A stretch of DNA of 64,000 nt from Portulaca oleracea. Taxonomy: Eukaryota > Streptophyta > Magnoliopsida > Caryophyllales > Portulacaceae. The notes beneath the pieces are model-generated. The model had not been told where the DNA came from. It ran no database searches and saw nothing but the letters and a program-made list of their open reading frames with translations. Positions 29,621 through 42,750 of the stretch are shown one piece after another. How positions within the stretch are numbered: the first letter of the stretch is position 1; each line of letters begins with the position of its first letter. Both the position numbers and the translations under genes were made by a program. The stretch is taken from NCBI GenBank assembly GCA_029582165.1, contig CM055874.1, forward strand, positions 756,114-820,113, in the 5' to 3' direction.

Positions 29621-32600
29621 TTTATCAGGTCCACAGACCACTGTACGAGTTGAAATGAAAACAAATAAAAAAAAAGAAGAATATGTTATTCTTCTTCTTG
29701 TTATTATTATGACTTTTGGCCTTAATAGTCGACTTCAACTCCCCTCACTCCCTCATCCAAGAGAGTTGTCATGAGATTCTATTCCAAGGTTCTAAAGTCA
29801 TCATCATGTTTGGACAAATACATTTCATTTCATTATTTTCTTGGCCCCAAAAACATACATTTTCTCGTTACTTCTAAGCTTGCAAATATACTACACTTTT
29901 TATTTTTTGGGGGTTTCAATTTCAATTCATTCGTTAATTTGTCAGTCGGCTTGCTTTGCATCTTATACCATTCAAGTGGCTATCGTTAAAATGTTGTGTA
30001 GCACCTCATATTTCTTCACTTTTTTATCTATTCCCTTGTCAAAAAGTGCGTTTCTTTTTACACGTAGAGTGGCAAAAGTGCACTCTTTTATGTGTTTTTG
30101 GGGTTGAGCTGGACAATAAAGTGCATTCATTAGATGGAATAAAGAGCAATTTGTGGACTCCCCTTGCCTATACTCTCATACTACTTCAATCTTACCCTTT
30201 ATCCCTTTTTTCTTTCAAGATTTTTACGTGTAAAAAAGTGAGACAGTAAAATTTCGATCAACCATAACATATGGTGTGTATTTTGGGTTCTTTTTTTACT
30301 TATCATAAGTTGTGTTTTTCACCCCGGAAGTTGTCGTTGTTTTACTTATCATAAGCAATTTACCAAAGATTAGAGTTTATATATCGGTAATTAGAGCTGA
30401 TGATTGGTCGTGGTTGATGTTAATTATGATTATGTATATGAACGTAAGGAGGACTTTAGTTTGAAAAGCTCACAAACCATGAGAAATTTGGATGTATGTG
30501 ATTGGCAAATTTACAAAGGATTAGTCTCAATGCTTTGTAATGAAAAGGGGAAAAAAGATTAATTCTTCGTTCAGAGTTCAAAATACGGTGTCATTGAGCT
30601 CATAACTCCCTCTTAGATAAGGAATTGCACAAGCTTATCGTGATAAATGATGGAGTTTGTAGACTTGGTACAAGATGTATAAGATTTACCATTGTCAATT
30701 TAAACTCTTAGCCAAGTAAATTTTAACAAGACATCGTGAAAACTGGAGGTAGAGTTCATTTTTAACCTAATAGTCACCAATTATATATTTTTATTTGTTC
30801 TTTTTTATTGTTCTTAAAATGGCTGTAAACAGTCCAATACACAACCATAAGAAAATAAAACATAGACCACACATCCAACACATTATATTGTCATCTTGGA
30901 AAAGATTCATAGCTCTTTTTGAGCAAAAGGGAACACAAATAATATAGCCACCAAGAAGCTAGCTTTTAACTTTAGATGCTCAAAACCCTAATTAACTGAA
31001 CCATACAATGACCAACATCAGTATACTGTGGCTGGTGTGACTTGAGACATGCATTGTAAAGAAAAAGAGAAAAGTTCTCTCCAAAATTAACAGAGAGAGA
31101 GAGAAGTAAAGATATAGTGCATATGGCTGTACTCAACATTTAGAAGCATATATTGAACAAACTAAGGAATGCTTTTGTTATCCTAACCATAGGTTGGGTC
31201 AATGCATTAATCTTCTCTTGACAAGAAAACTGAGATATATTAATTAGGAATTTTTTTTTTCCAATATATCACAACTGATCAAATTACTACTACTATATAC
31301 TACTACTTATATATGAGTAATGTTAAATGATTTATTGCTATTAATCAATGTTGACTAGTGTTAATCAATATTGTTGGTTAATTAATTTTTATAAATGTTG
31401 GTGAGAATTGATAAATGTTGAATGTTAATGATAATGATAAATATTTATAATGAGTTGGAAAGAACTATATATGAACCAGTCTGTATCATGCATGAACTAT
31501 ACTTAAATTTTAAGCTTAGAGTACGTGCAATGATAAGCATGAGTTGTACTTAGTAGATGAAGTAGAAATTTGGTTAAAATAATAAAAAAAGGAAGTATGT
31601 TACACATTTAATTAATAATTTAAATACACTACAACAACAAAAAAAAAACACCGAGAATCTCGTCTTCGTCCTCACGCGTCGAACCGTCAAGTATGAGTTC
31701 GAGTTATTCTCGCTGTCGATACTCGTCCTGGCTGCCGCCTTGCATTTTTCGTCCTCACGCACGCCACATCAACGCCATATCACTGTCAAACTCGACGCTG
31801 CAGTTGCTCTTATATGACACATTATGCTTCAAAAAGTGACTAATAGAAATCCACACATGGTAGAAATATTATTGAAGCACCTACATGAGAATTGTCCCAT
31901 CTCAAAGGATAAAGAAATTAACCTAAAAATCAACGGCCATGATCTCAAAGTCATGACAACATTATGGATAAGAATTAAGATACAATGAAATGAAAAGAAT
32001 ATAACGCATCAAATGTAAAGCATATTCACAAAGCTTGAGTCAGTCTTAAAATGCATGGATGAGAAACTTTTAGTTGAATTTTAAATATAATAAAATTAAA
32101 AAGGAGCTACAAAATTTGGCTTCTAAATAACATGGGCCATAAATTTTATTGTGAATTTCTAAGATTTATGATAGAGTTCTCTCAAAAAAAAAAAAAAAGA
32201 TTTATGATAGACGCATGCATAGAGCTATGGAATTTTAAAGAAAGGTCCTTTTTGAAATATTATTGTTAGCTTTCTACATTATTTGATAATTATTAGTTAT
32301 TTTTATTGGTTGCTTTTGTTTGAATTAGTTACTTATGTTAGTTGGTTTATTTGTTAGTTAGGCATCTTCAATATTACTTGGTGAGATTAATTGATGATAA
32401 TAAAATCATAAAAAAAACAATGCTTAAATGGCTAATTATAAAAAGCTAAGGAAAAGTCAATAGTTTTGTGAATATTAACTTTCTGAACCAAAAATTCACT
32501 TTAAAATTTATTTCGCCACAAAAAATTAATCAAATAATTCATTTACCACCAAGAACTCTTTTAAAAAGTTGTTTGTAAATACTGATCATAAAGTTCAAGT

Positions 32601-33027
32601 TTTGGTTTTGAGAACTTTATATATATAATCATTTATTGGCTTAAATATTTGAACTACAACGAGTCATTCAAATTTGTGCATAGTTCCCTTTTTTTTTTTC
32701 TTAAAACAAAAGTGCAAGTGATATTTGGCATCTAAAATTATAAAGGGTTGGTACAAAAAGTGATGTATTCTGAATTTGAAAGAATCATGTGAGGCCAGAT
32801 CATTTGAGGGTTACAAAAGTGTCCAACTGTCTATTACAACTTGCCAGGGATTAGGGAGAGATTAAGGATATGGGTGGTAAAAAGGCAGCAAACTAAATTA
32901 TTAAAATGTTTCAAAAATAAAAAATATAAATAAATATAAAAAACTAAAGACTAAAGTAGTGAAATGTAGTCAAATACTCATGCATGTGTTTGTCACCTTG
33001 GCCAGATTTTCTTAGTTTGGCACTTAA

Positions 33028-33244
33028 AGCCCTGTCAAATTCATGGGTAAGTCCAACTTACCCAAATTTATCAGTTTTTACCTAAATTTACCAAAACTAA
33101 CCAAAAATTACCAAACATAAAAAAAACCAAAAAAAAATAATTTTGATATATTGCCATCATTTTGCCAAAAGTTACCAAAAATTACCAAAAGTTACCAAAA
33201 TTTAAATTTTACCCCTGTTTTTTACCCATAAATTTGACAGGCTC
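33028..33244. mobile_element. Tourist-like MITE
   Basis: The inverted ends CCTGTCAAATTCATGGGTAA and TTACCCATAAATTTGACAGG are nearly identical, and TAA flanks at 33025-33027 and 33245-33247. The interior has repeated TTACCAAAA units. Confidence 0.65.
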
Positions 33245-34243
33245 TAAATCTAGGTGCTCCTCCATCAATTTGTTAGGGAATTTTTTGTTCAATCGGGGGC
33301 ATCCATTGTAGGGATGTAAGAACCGAGTTGGCTTACAAGTCACCCGGGTTTGGCTCAGTTAAATCTTGGTTTAAGCTTGATTTGACTAAAGTTCGGCCTA
33401 GATGTTTGTCACGTTTAGCGAGCCAAGTCCAAGCCTAGGGGGCTCAGTTCGGGCTCAACTTCGTAAGGCTCGCTTGAGTACAAGTATGGAGGAGTTGATG
33501 CTCTATGAATATTGGTAAATTATATATTAATTTGGATGTTTAAAATTTAATATTAGAGCATAAATTTATTGTTTTTCTTTAGTATTTTTAATTAAGTTAT
33601 GTAATTTCAAATATTAATGATTAAACTTTGTTTGATTATATCCTTATTGTAAAAAAAAAAAAAATCTATTTTCTACACAAGATGAAGAATACAGCACAAA
33701 CAAGTTAGTATTATCTTTGTCCATTGATACTAAAATTTATATTTTCTACAACATATTTGATGTTTCTAGGGTAAAATTTCAAATTTAAAGGCAACATAAG
33801 GTTAATTGTCATTTGAGTGAATCTGTGTTATTATCTCACTTGTGCCAAAAGCCAAGTGTTGAAAAACAGTAGTTTACTAACGAGAAGGGCAAAATATGAT
33901 TTATAAACCTACACAACAAATTATGTATGAGCTACGAAGTTTACCATTCAGGTTATGATGGAAATTTTTCAATACAAAATTGCCATATGTTGATCTTTTT
34001 ACCCTTTTGGGTTGAGGGTTGGATCTTTATGGAGGCCAATTAAACTTCTCACCAAATTCTTTTAAGGTTTAGGTTGATGATCAAGGAAACCTATAGAAAA
34101 TGTTTTTTTGGATGAAAATATACTGATCTTTAAGGGTACTATTGGACAACAATATCCATGACCTTTAAACTTGGATGACTTTGTTATACCAACAGTAACT
34201 AAGGGGGGTGGTGAACCGGCCTCCATGCTGTCAATTGTCATGG

Positions 34244-34903
34244 TGTTCGGCCTCGTTTCGAGCCGAATTTCTTCTCTTTTATAGGGTATATTTGCTTGTT
34301 TTAACCCCGTATTTTATTCGAGTTATGAGATTTTTGTAGTTTTGTAGGAAAATAAGATAATGACCTAAGTTAGTTGCACAAAACGCATCTCGATTTGGCT
34401 CGATGAGCTGCACTCGCCGCGAGCGAGCATTCTGGTCGCGTGTGCTTGTTCCTCGGCAACTTCTCCTCGGTAGCTCAGAAGCTCAGCTCGGGCGAGCAGG
34501 GCCCTTGCTCGGGCGAGCTGGCTCTCTGTTTCTTCATTGCCTTAGCCATATTCTTCGATCTTTTCGCGGTTGTTGTGCAGAAGCATGGCTCGGCCGAGCC
34601 AATATGTTGCTCGGGCGAGCCAGCTTTCTGTCTCTTCTCTTCTTGGCTCAAAATCAATCGGCCATTCTCGTTGACCTTCCAGAGGCGTTGCTCGGGCGAG
34701 CCAACATGCTGCTCGGTCGAGCCATGCTTCTGCCTTCACTCCTGATTTGGTGAGTTTTTGCTCCGTTTTGGCTCCATTTTAGGTCACTCTCTTATTTTCC
34801 TACAAAACTACAAAAATCTCATAACTCGAATAAAATACGGGGTTAAAACAAGCAAATATACCCTATAAAAGAGAAGAAATTCGGCTCGAAACGAGGCCGA
34901 ACA
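34244..34903. mobile_element. 660-bp fold-back element with 114-bp perfect inverted arms
   Basis: The arms 34244-34357 and 34790-34903 are exact inverse complements over 114 bp, and similarity continues about 11 bp further inward. The termini read TGTTCGGCCTCG...CGAGGCCGAACA, so the element begins TG and ends CA. CATGG occurs directly outside both ends (34239-34243 and 34904-34908) as an apparent 5-bp duplication. The core (34369-34778) is GC-rich against AT-rich surroundings and contains 102-bp tandem units. A 116-codon frame (34403-34753, +) with repeated LGRA motifs follows from the repeat and is not a recognised protein. TIRs suggest a DNA transposon, while TG...CA plus 5 bp is typical of LTR-integrase insertions, so the class is unresolved. 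Confidence 0.85.
34486..34749. repeat. 102-bp tandem repeat with paired palindromes, core of the fold-back element
   Basis: The palindrome GCTCGGGCGAGC (or a one-base variant) occurs at 34486, 34507, 34588, 34609, 34690 and 34711. The spacing is 21, 81, 21, 81, 21, an exact 102-bp period with two sites per unit. Sequence between the sites is diverged but alignable. Confidence 0.85.
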
Positions 34904-34942
34904 CATGGGTGATGGAGGGAGGAAAAAAAAAACTTGTCCCAA

Positions 34943-35121
34943 CCCAATAGCCTCATTAACCCCTTCTTTTTTTCTCACTATCCCACATTACAAGACATTG
35001 GTTGGTCGTGTGCCACGACAGCACGAAGACTGGTTCAGCACCCCTTTAGTCACTGTGCTAGGGCAGATTTTATTTAACGTGAGTTAGTGAGAAAAACGGA
35101 GGGGTTAACGGGGCTATTGGG
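34943..35121. mobile_element. Tourist-like MITE next to the fold-back element
   Basis: The left end CCCAATAGCCTCATTAACCC is mirrored by the right end GGGGTTAACGGGGCTATTGGG, with CAA flanking both sides. It has no coding capacity. Confidence 0.65.
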
Positions 35122-36794
35122 CAATGACCGGTTATTTTCCCTCCGTCACACGACAAAGACGGAGACCGATTCACTACCATCGCCCTCAATCATCAAGTAA
35201 GATAATAATGTCACCTAAATATAAAGGTCAGGTATATTGTTGTTCAATAGTAAAGGTCGATATATTGTCATCCAATATTATTATAACCAACACCAAATTC
35301 AATCGGTATATTGTCATTCAATGCAGGACTTGAACAAAAACAAAAACAAACAAAAAAAAATCATGTAGGAAAAATACTTTTGGACAATTTTCCTCAATAT
35401 TTGTAGTAGACTAGTAGTAGATGGAACTGAAGTTCCCAGAGAGTGACAAAAGAGTGCATGAAGAAGATCAACGTCCAATCAACGTTTTCAATTTGAAAAT
35501 CCAGTGATAACAACTATACCAATGAACTGACAAACGCATAGAAAACATACAAATTTTGATAAACTAAATATTGCCCTCATTTCCATGCCACAACAAATCA
35601 ACAATCACCATTCTAAACTCAAATATTCCATGCCACAAACTACCATCTCATTGTTTTGTGCCCTTCACCACTAACATACATTTCTTGAATCCAACCCAAA
35701 AAAAAATACATTTCTTAGATGAACACAAATATCCACACTACAAACTCGAGCTACTAAAACTAACCAGTTGTTTAGAATTTCACGTCAAGACTGTCTATAT
35801 CTCGATCTCAACAATCCCTGGATAAGCGGCATTCACTTTGGGTGGGAGTGATTGTCGTTTGAAATTCCTAACACAAGGGCAACAATTCTCAAATAGACTG
35901 AAAAATTTAACCCACGAAATGAATTTAGAAATGGAGATATTACATCGTAGGATCATGAAAAAAGACATGATCTTGAAAAATCACTACCAGGCTGAGATAA
36001 CTCAGAACGATGCAGGTAGATACACAGAGCACTAAAAGCTATAATAATACATGCTTCATGCTTGTTTACATTACATATGGTATACCGTGTACACCACCAT
36101 CTTCCTCTTAGATCACATCTCATGATGCCTGTCAAAGTGGACAGTTCAATGGTGAGAAATTGAGAATGCTTCTGATTTCTCCAAATTATTAGATGTGCAT
36201 TTTTTGTCTACATACTATAATGTTGGAATTTGTAGCATCAATCACAAGTTTGATGCAAATTGCTCACTCATCTGTGAGTGAGTTCATTTGGGGAAAATTA
36301 TGGTCCAGTTTCATTTGGATTTTGTGGGTGATAATATCAGGATATCATGGGGGAGATAAACCAAAACATAAAGGAAACAAAGACAATATTGAGAAGGTTA
36401 ATGACAGAAAGGCAATAGAACCTGACAATCTGTATGTGCACTTTCAAGTTTCAAGGCAAGCTTTTTTTTTTTTTTTTTTTTTTTGGCTTGAAGGTACACA
36501 GTTAACACAAATCTGGATTTTCAAGTAACGATACTAATTTGGCTAATCGCTTCTCTATAATTAAGATTTAGGGTCATGAAAAAGCTCTTGAAACCATAAT
36601 TAGCTCAGCATAACATGAATGTTCACTGCCAATGTTACAAACAAGACATCAAAGATGGGTCATTAAGTAATCCCCTAATACCTAATGGAAACCGTTTGAA
36701 GTGCACAGATATTCAGAGCGTTTGTTTTGTAAAAGATATTGATATATAGAAGTTGAGAAAGAGGAAGAGACCTCAGGAATGAAGAAGCAAGATA
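35122..36794. other. Intergenic DNA and 3' UTR of TONNEAU1
   Basis: No gene was recognised. The last several hundred bases should be TON1 3' UTR (minus strand). A 23-bp poly-T tract lies near 36461-36484. Confidence 0.5.
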
Positions 36795-39700
36795 TCAAGG
36801 ATGTTTATCCAATTGTGAGTTCTCTAGAGCTTCTGAAGCGCCAATTAATTCACCATCATCATATCTCCAATTGTAATCAAAGGCAGAGGACCCTGCTCGC
36901 CTCTCTAACGGGGCCAACCCTCCAGCAACAGTTGATGATGAGGACTGTCCTCTGCCAGTATCTCTCGCCTGGGATAAACTCTGCTCAAGACAACACAACA
37001 GAATTGCTAAAGATCCCCAGAACCTAGTAAAAGAGACAGGGAGAGCCTATTCTATACATATCTGCAGAATACTGATGTTACCATGATGCAATTGGCAATT
37101 GACACTCACATGGAATCCCATTCCTTAACCAACCCCCCCCCCCCCCCCCCAACCACCACAGAGAGAGAGAACATTCCATCCAAAACAAGGCTCAATATGA
37201 ATTAGGCTAAGAGAAAATACAATAATTGTGTCATGAACACTTGTTTGTTCAATTTCAATAAGTTCCACTGTCTACACACACACACAAGTAAAAAGGAGGA
37301 CCCAAAAGTCATTAACCGCGAGAAACATTAGGTTTCTAGAAAACAAAAATCTCTTCAGAAAAGAAACTGAAAAAATATAGAATTCCCACTATATCAAAAC
37401 TTTATACAGTCAAAAGTTCCCAAATTCGTACTTGATGCCTACAGTGGGTGTTAAGTCAAAATTAGCAGTCTTACGTCCAACATTATGGAAGCTGATTCCT
37501 TTAGAACTTGTATCAAAAATTTTCTTTTTGTGAACTATGTCGAGGGTAAGCAAGTGATCGCTTTGGGCCCCTATATCGGGAGTGACCACTCACAAGTTCT
37601 ACACAACAGGGAGTAAGGGGTCAGTACTCAGTACCAAACTACTCATGACAAGTGCAGCCCAAGCCCCAAAATTTGCACGCATTATATTATTTTGTGGGAA
37701 CAACTTGACGTGAGGTGTGTTTTCCAACAATCCCTAGTTTTCTTCAGGGAGTTTGGAAGATAGTTAATTTAGAGTGTCCTTTTACATTAGATCACTTTAT
37801 AATATCAAATACTTATCATATTCTCAATTTCTCATTTAGGGAAAAAAATGAAAAAGGCACAAAGCACTTATCATACCTCAAACTTCAAAAATCCCTCAAG
37901 AACATCTAAAAGCACAGGACCACTTTCTCCGCTGCTGTTGAGATCATATCCATTTTTGGTACTGAACTCTTTAAGTTCTGCCTTCCAAGAATCCTTTGGC
38001 TAAAATATAGGTGAAAGACAAAATTACACCAACAAATGAGTATATTGAAGGACAAAGTGAACTTTTTGCGGAACATTCTCTCAGAAAAAAAAAGAAAAGA
38101 TGCTTCTTAATACCAGGTTGCACTCAGGAAGATACACTTTAAGTGTATGATTTAGCTGGGCCCAGTCTAAGTATTCACATACCAATGCAGTCAAAAGCCT
38201 CCCTGCATTTGACAAGAGCATGAATATAAAATTTGCAAAATTAAGAGGGTTGAGATTCAGATTTCCTTTAGCACCAGAAAAAAGATACCCTAGATTCAGA
38301 AACAATTGCGGAGTATGTGACAAAAGTCGCTCTGCAGGCAGGTACAATAAAGCCTACACAGTAAATTATGAGCTACTAGGGTCAATATTAAGGAGTAGCT
38401 CTACCATGCACCGAGTCCCCTTCCTGAATTTCACAGGGGAATCTTATACTTCTAATCTTACCCCTACAAGCCGAAGGCCAATCACAAGACCTAGCAGCTC
38501 GTACCAACAGTCAGCTGATATACCATGCACCACTAAAGTTGTCAGACACCTCCATTCCACTTCTATATAACAAGCTTTCCAATCAACAAAACCAGTCAAC
38601 TTTCTGCCATTTCAGGTCAATCTAGAATGTGCAAAGTGCAAACAAACATGCAATGCAGCAGCAAGCAATAGAAGTCACAAATACCCAAGGGATACCCACG
38701 AAAAATGAAGAAAGAGCAGTAATGCTTTGACATCCATCACCCATAAGGGCATGCAGTAGACCACTGCACCCCTCCCACAAGAATAATTCTTTGCTCCAAG
38801 CAAACAAAGAGCTAATGTTTGCGGTTCATGGCAAAGAAAAGGTCATCTCTTCTCATAGCTGAATACTGTTTAAAACACAGGACAAAGCCGAAGAAAAGAC
38901 CATGGATAAGTTGTACACTGAAAAGCACAGCAACTATAAACTAGCTTAGTTTGAGCATGAAATGATGGAAATCCCAGAGACGCCACTTGCATATAAAAAG
39001 CATAGGACTTGAATGCATGGTTCACAAAAGATTGTTTGGCATATCATTATCATGATCATGTGAATTACTTCCATAGGACTGCAGATTCAGGGACCTGCAA
39101 GACATCAATACAACAAAAACAACGATCCCCAGAATAGTCCCGTTAATGCTATGGGGGGATCCAGACATAGGCAATGTTCCCCATGCATGGAAGTGCATGA
39201 AGAGGTTGATTCCGACATACCAAAAAAAAAAAAAAATTTTTGAAAACCATTTCGAAAACCACTTGGGATCTGCAAGACATCATTATACCTCAATTTCATT
39301 CAGAAAGCATGGGACTGTTTAATGTAGATCATACACAGTTTCTTCTCATTTAACTATGTATGAGTGTATGACATCAGCCTATCTCCTAGTTCGAAACTGG
39401 TGCAATGGTATCTTACTGAAGTTCCCAACCTTAACACAAAGGCTGATGAAATTCCATGGGGGGGGGGGGGGGGGAACAATAGAATGTGTACCCACAGAAA
39501 CACAAGAATATGCAATTTGCTTTGAAAACATTTTGATCAAACTAATCTAACACATAAACATTGTCAAAGCAAAAAATTCTGAAGTGATAATGTCTAACAA
39601 AGATCAGTCCATAAAGGGCATGTAAAGCACCAAGCACTGATCATATAATTCTCCAGGACAACATAGTCAAAGATGCTTTTCTAGAAGTTATAGAGTCTCC

Positions 39701-41411
39701 TTACAGAAGTTCAGTCTATCATAGTTAAAAGAAAATATCTAAGTTGGCGTCATGGCCAATAATAGACAGTTTTTGAACATTCCAGATGGAGCTGTCATGG
39801 TGAATGGGAAATCGACGGCCTTGTTGCCTTCTCAATAGTCAAGATGTATGATAAAATGGTCCTATTTAGCTATGTATGACATCACACACATTCCATTTAA
39901 TCAACTTGTGTTCCCAAGTTCTGGTTAACTAGCCCTCTAATGCCGGAACTTCACATAAACATGTCAAGCACACTTTCCAGCCCGTTACCAACCTTTATAG
40001 TTTCTGCAAATAAGCACACTTTCGACCCTATTGCCGACCTTGACAACTTTGGTTCAAGTACCAATGTATTGCCTAGATCATTTCTATAGGCAATACTTCC
40101 ATATCCATCCCAAACGTAGCAACACATAATGTCTATTGTATATAATCTAAACATACATTTTCCAAACGAATATCATTGCTGTCCGCATTGACATAAACTC
40201 TCTCTCGTTCCTTTTAATGAAGATAAGGATGTGGCATAAACTTCCACATGCATCCTAACTAATCCTTTGTAGCCAACACAACAAAACAGCTCACTCACAC
40301 AGCTCTCGTGGCATCAAAACATTTCAGACAGCAATTGGGAACAAAGGGAACACGGTTGCAGATGATTAGAACTTTGAAGGGTTTCATATGTACCTGAAGG
40401 AGAAGCATGCAACTGTTTTGCGCGCTCATTGCAGCTACCCAGCAGTGCAGGAGGAAGGCCCTCTTCCTTCTCAATAACTTGGTCCTCCTCCTCAATCGCT
40501 TCAAAAACACTGGCTCTGAGTTCAGCCTAACAGAATCCCAAAGAAGATCAGCAAATTATCCACCCAATTAGCACATATAAGTATGCTGGTAGAGCAAAGT
40601 GGATGAAAGCCTCAAGAGTCAATAATAGTCCATAAAGTCATAATGTTAATATGCACGAGAAAACCCTCCGACAAGTACACAAAAACCAAACTGCACATCC
40701 CCAAACCCTAATAATCAGAAATTAAAAAATTCTATAAAATGCACATCCTAAGAAGCACAGACACCCTCTATGGCTTGATGAATTTGCTGTTAACACATGG
40801 CCAACTCTTATACAAACTCATCAAACACTCGCACCCGAATGTTGAACATTTACATGGCACTGAGATTGGATTTTGTTATTCGTACCAGTAGATAACACAC
40901 ATTATAAACAGTCTGTTATTGTTCTCATCCAGACAATACTCTACAAAGCTAAAAACTTCCACAATGATGCACATCAGAATCACAATAGCACAACCAAAAT
41001 GCGATCAGAAAAAATACCACAAAGATGCAGACCTCATTATGCTTCCATTAATCGAAACCCTAGGTCCCTTACGCTTAACTTGAATCTGGAAATCAAAGAA
41101 GGCAAAAAACAACCCTAATTGCTAAACAACTTACTCCATGAGGATCTAAACATCATTATCCATCTCAATTCCGCGAATTTCAAAACCCTAACAAACGATT
41201 TCAGCAATGACGCACGAAATCGCAGAAATCTATAGGGCATACAAACGCATTTTGAATCTATCAGCTAGCAAGGCAAACAACAGAACGCGTCAACAAAAAA
41301 TCAACAAAGTGATGAGAAAATTACACGGATCTTGGCCAGAACACCTTTCTTTTCAAGAGTGCGGGTGACTAGGGTTTTGAGGTCCATCATTTCTCTGGTG
41401 TAATCATCCAT
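36795..41411 (-). CDS. TON1: TONNEAU1 (TON1; FOP-related, LisH protein)
   Basis: Five coding exons on the minus strand: 41325-41411, 40394-40526, 38114-38202, 37877-37999 and 36795-36980 (618 nt, 205 residues). The protein begins MDDYTREMMDLKTLVTRTLE and continues through AELRASVFEAIEEED. It has a LisH-type segment near residues 74-104 (RLLTALVCEYLDWAQLNHTL) and a conserved block ending LLDVLEGFLKFE. TON1 works with TRM proteins and a PP2A (FASS) to organise cortical microtubules and the preprophase band. The start Met is the one before DDYTRE; upstream in-frame codons lack family similarity. The C-terminus ends NSQLDKHP, whereas Arabidopsis TON1 continues about 25 residues past the equivalent LQLDRK, so this copy is shorter than the usual 250-260. 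Exon 5's acceptor has an alternative one codon upstream. Identity is very strong, the 3' end less certain. Confidence 0.9.
37133..37150. repeat. Poly-C run (18) in TON1 intron
   Basis: Eighteen uninterrupted C residues lie in the intron before the last TON1 exon. Confidence 0.95.
39458..39474. repeat. Poly-G run (17) in TON1 intron 2
   Basis: Seventeen uninterrupted G residues lie within the 2.2-kb intron 38203-40393. Confidence 0.95.
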
Positions 41412-42462
41412 TTTCGACGAGTTTGTTTGAGGATCTTCCTTAATCTTGGCGCGCTTCCAACCTTTGTTTGCTTCTTTCTGGGGGTCTACTCTGATTTGCC
41501 TCTTCGCCTTATTTTGCTCCTGTTCCAACTTCCGAGTCCTTCAAAGAAAAAATGTAAAATTCCTTTTGAAAATCATAAATATTTCCCTTTTTTTATGAGC
41601 TCTTATAATCCAAATATTAACTCGGATCTATGAAGTAACTAGGATTGGAATCAATCCACATAGGATCGTGGTTCTATTAGTACTATAATCGTATCGAAGA
41701 TTTTTTATTATAAAATCGGTTGATTGTAGATCGAGATTGTGATTTTAATAATTATGTATAGCATGTGTCACATAAATTTACACATAAGACAAATTTTAAA
41801 AATTTTGACCCGTTAATTTATCAAAGTATACTATGTTCTAATATACGAAATTGTTATTGTTATATTTTGTTATAAATATAAAACTATGTATTAAATGTGC
41901 ATTTTTTTTATAGTTGATAAAATTATGTTATCATTCTTTATTTGTTGACTAGGTAATAAATAGTATGCTTTATAGTTGATAAATATAAATAATTATTAAG
42001 CCTAAATTCAACTATTTAAATGGATCAATTAACTTACTTAAAAAGGTGATGCACCCAATCGTAAAAATTGGATAAAATAAGGGTTTCAAATCAGAAACAC
42101 AGATAGAACCACGATGTCGACAGACGCACACATATATACATATATAATCAAATATTTTATCGAGTTATGCGTTCATATTTGAGCTATTGGAAATTAATAT
42201 ATCACGATTTTGGTTATCCGGTGGACCAAACCATGAAACCCAATGCACCAAGTTGTCCAGTTATGGATCAATTTTCCTGTTTAACAACCCGTTTTATCCG
42301 GTGCGTTTTGCTCTTCCACAAACATGTCATAAATGTGTGCACTTCTTTACTACTAGTAATTAACTTTTTCATAAACTTTAATTCACAGGAGAAAAATGTA
42401 TACATTTAGATCCTCACACCGCACTTACTTTTAGGATAATATTTTTTGTACAAATTTAATTA

Positions 42463-42655
42463 CTACCTCTATTCCAAAATATTTGTCTTTTGACTACACA
42501 AATCACAATGACTTATGATATGAAATTACCTTCATTAGAATGATAACTTACTAAAAATTACAATGACGATAAATTCATACTGCAACTCATTATAATTTAT
42601 AAATAATTAACGATCAAAATTTAATCAAACAACAAACATCATAAAACGGAGGTAA
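42463..42655. mobile_element. Stowaway-like MITE
   Basis: It starts CTACCTCTATTCCAAAATAT, ends with the inverse pattern AAAACGGAGGTAA and is flanked by TA. Confidence 0.7.
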
Positions 42656-42750
42656 TAATAATTTTATATAATAAATCATTATATTTATTGAAAAATATGC
42701 TGTCGAAATTTTAAAAATTGAACGCAAAATAATTCTTAAAGAAACAAATA

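Larger units (their letters stand above)
25646..34238. other. AT-rich gene desert
   Basis: No gene is supported in this 8.6-kb stretch; open frames are short and lack recognisable domains. It contains MITEs (26406-26640, 26684-26952, 33028-33244), a 55-bp tandem duplication at 27262, a degenerate repeat array at 29011-29620 and a CpG-richer patch near 31640-31810. Confidence 0.6.

Noticed and set aside
29771..30249. Overlapping 70-100-codon ORFs in the gene desert
   Set aside because: The frames overlap in different phases, have hydrophobic low-complexity content and no splice or domain support.
34542..34739. Minus-strand ORFs across the fold-back core
   Set aside because: Palindrome-rich GC sequence is open in several frames; there is no independent support.
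34403..34753. 116-codon ORF with LGRA repeats in the fold-back element
   Set aside because: It arises from the 102-bp tandem repeat keeping frame; other frames and the opposite strand are also open, and no protein family is recognisable.
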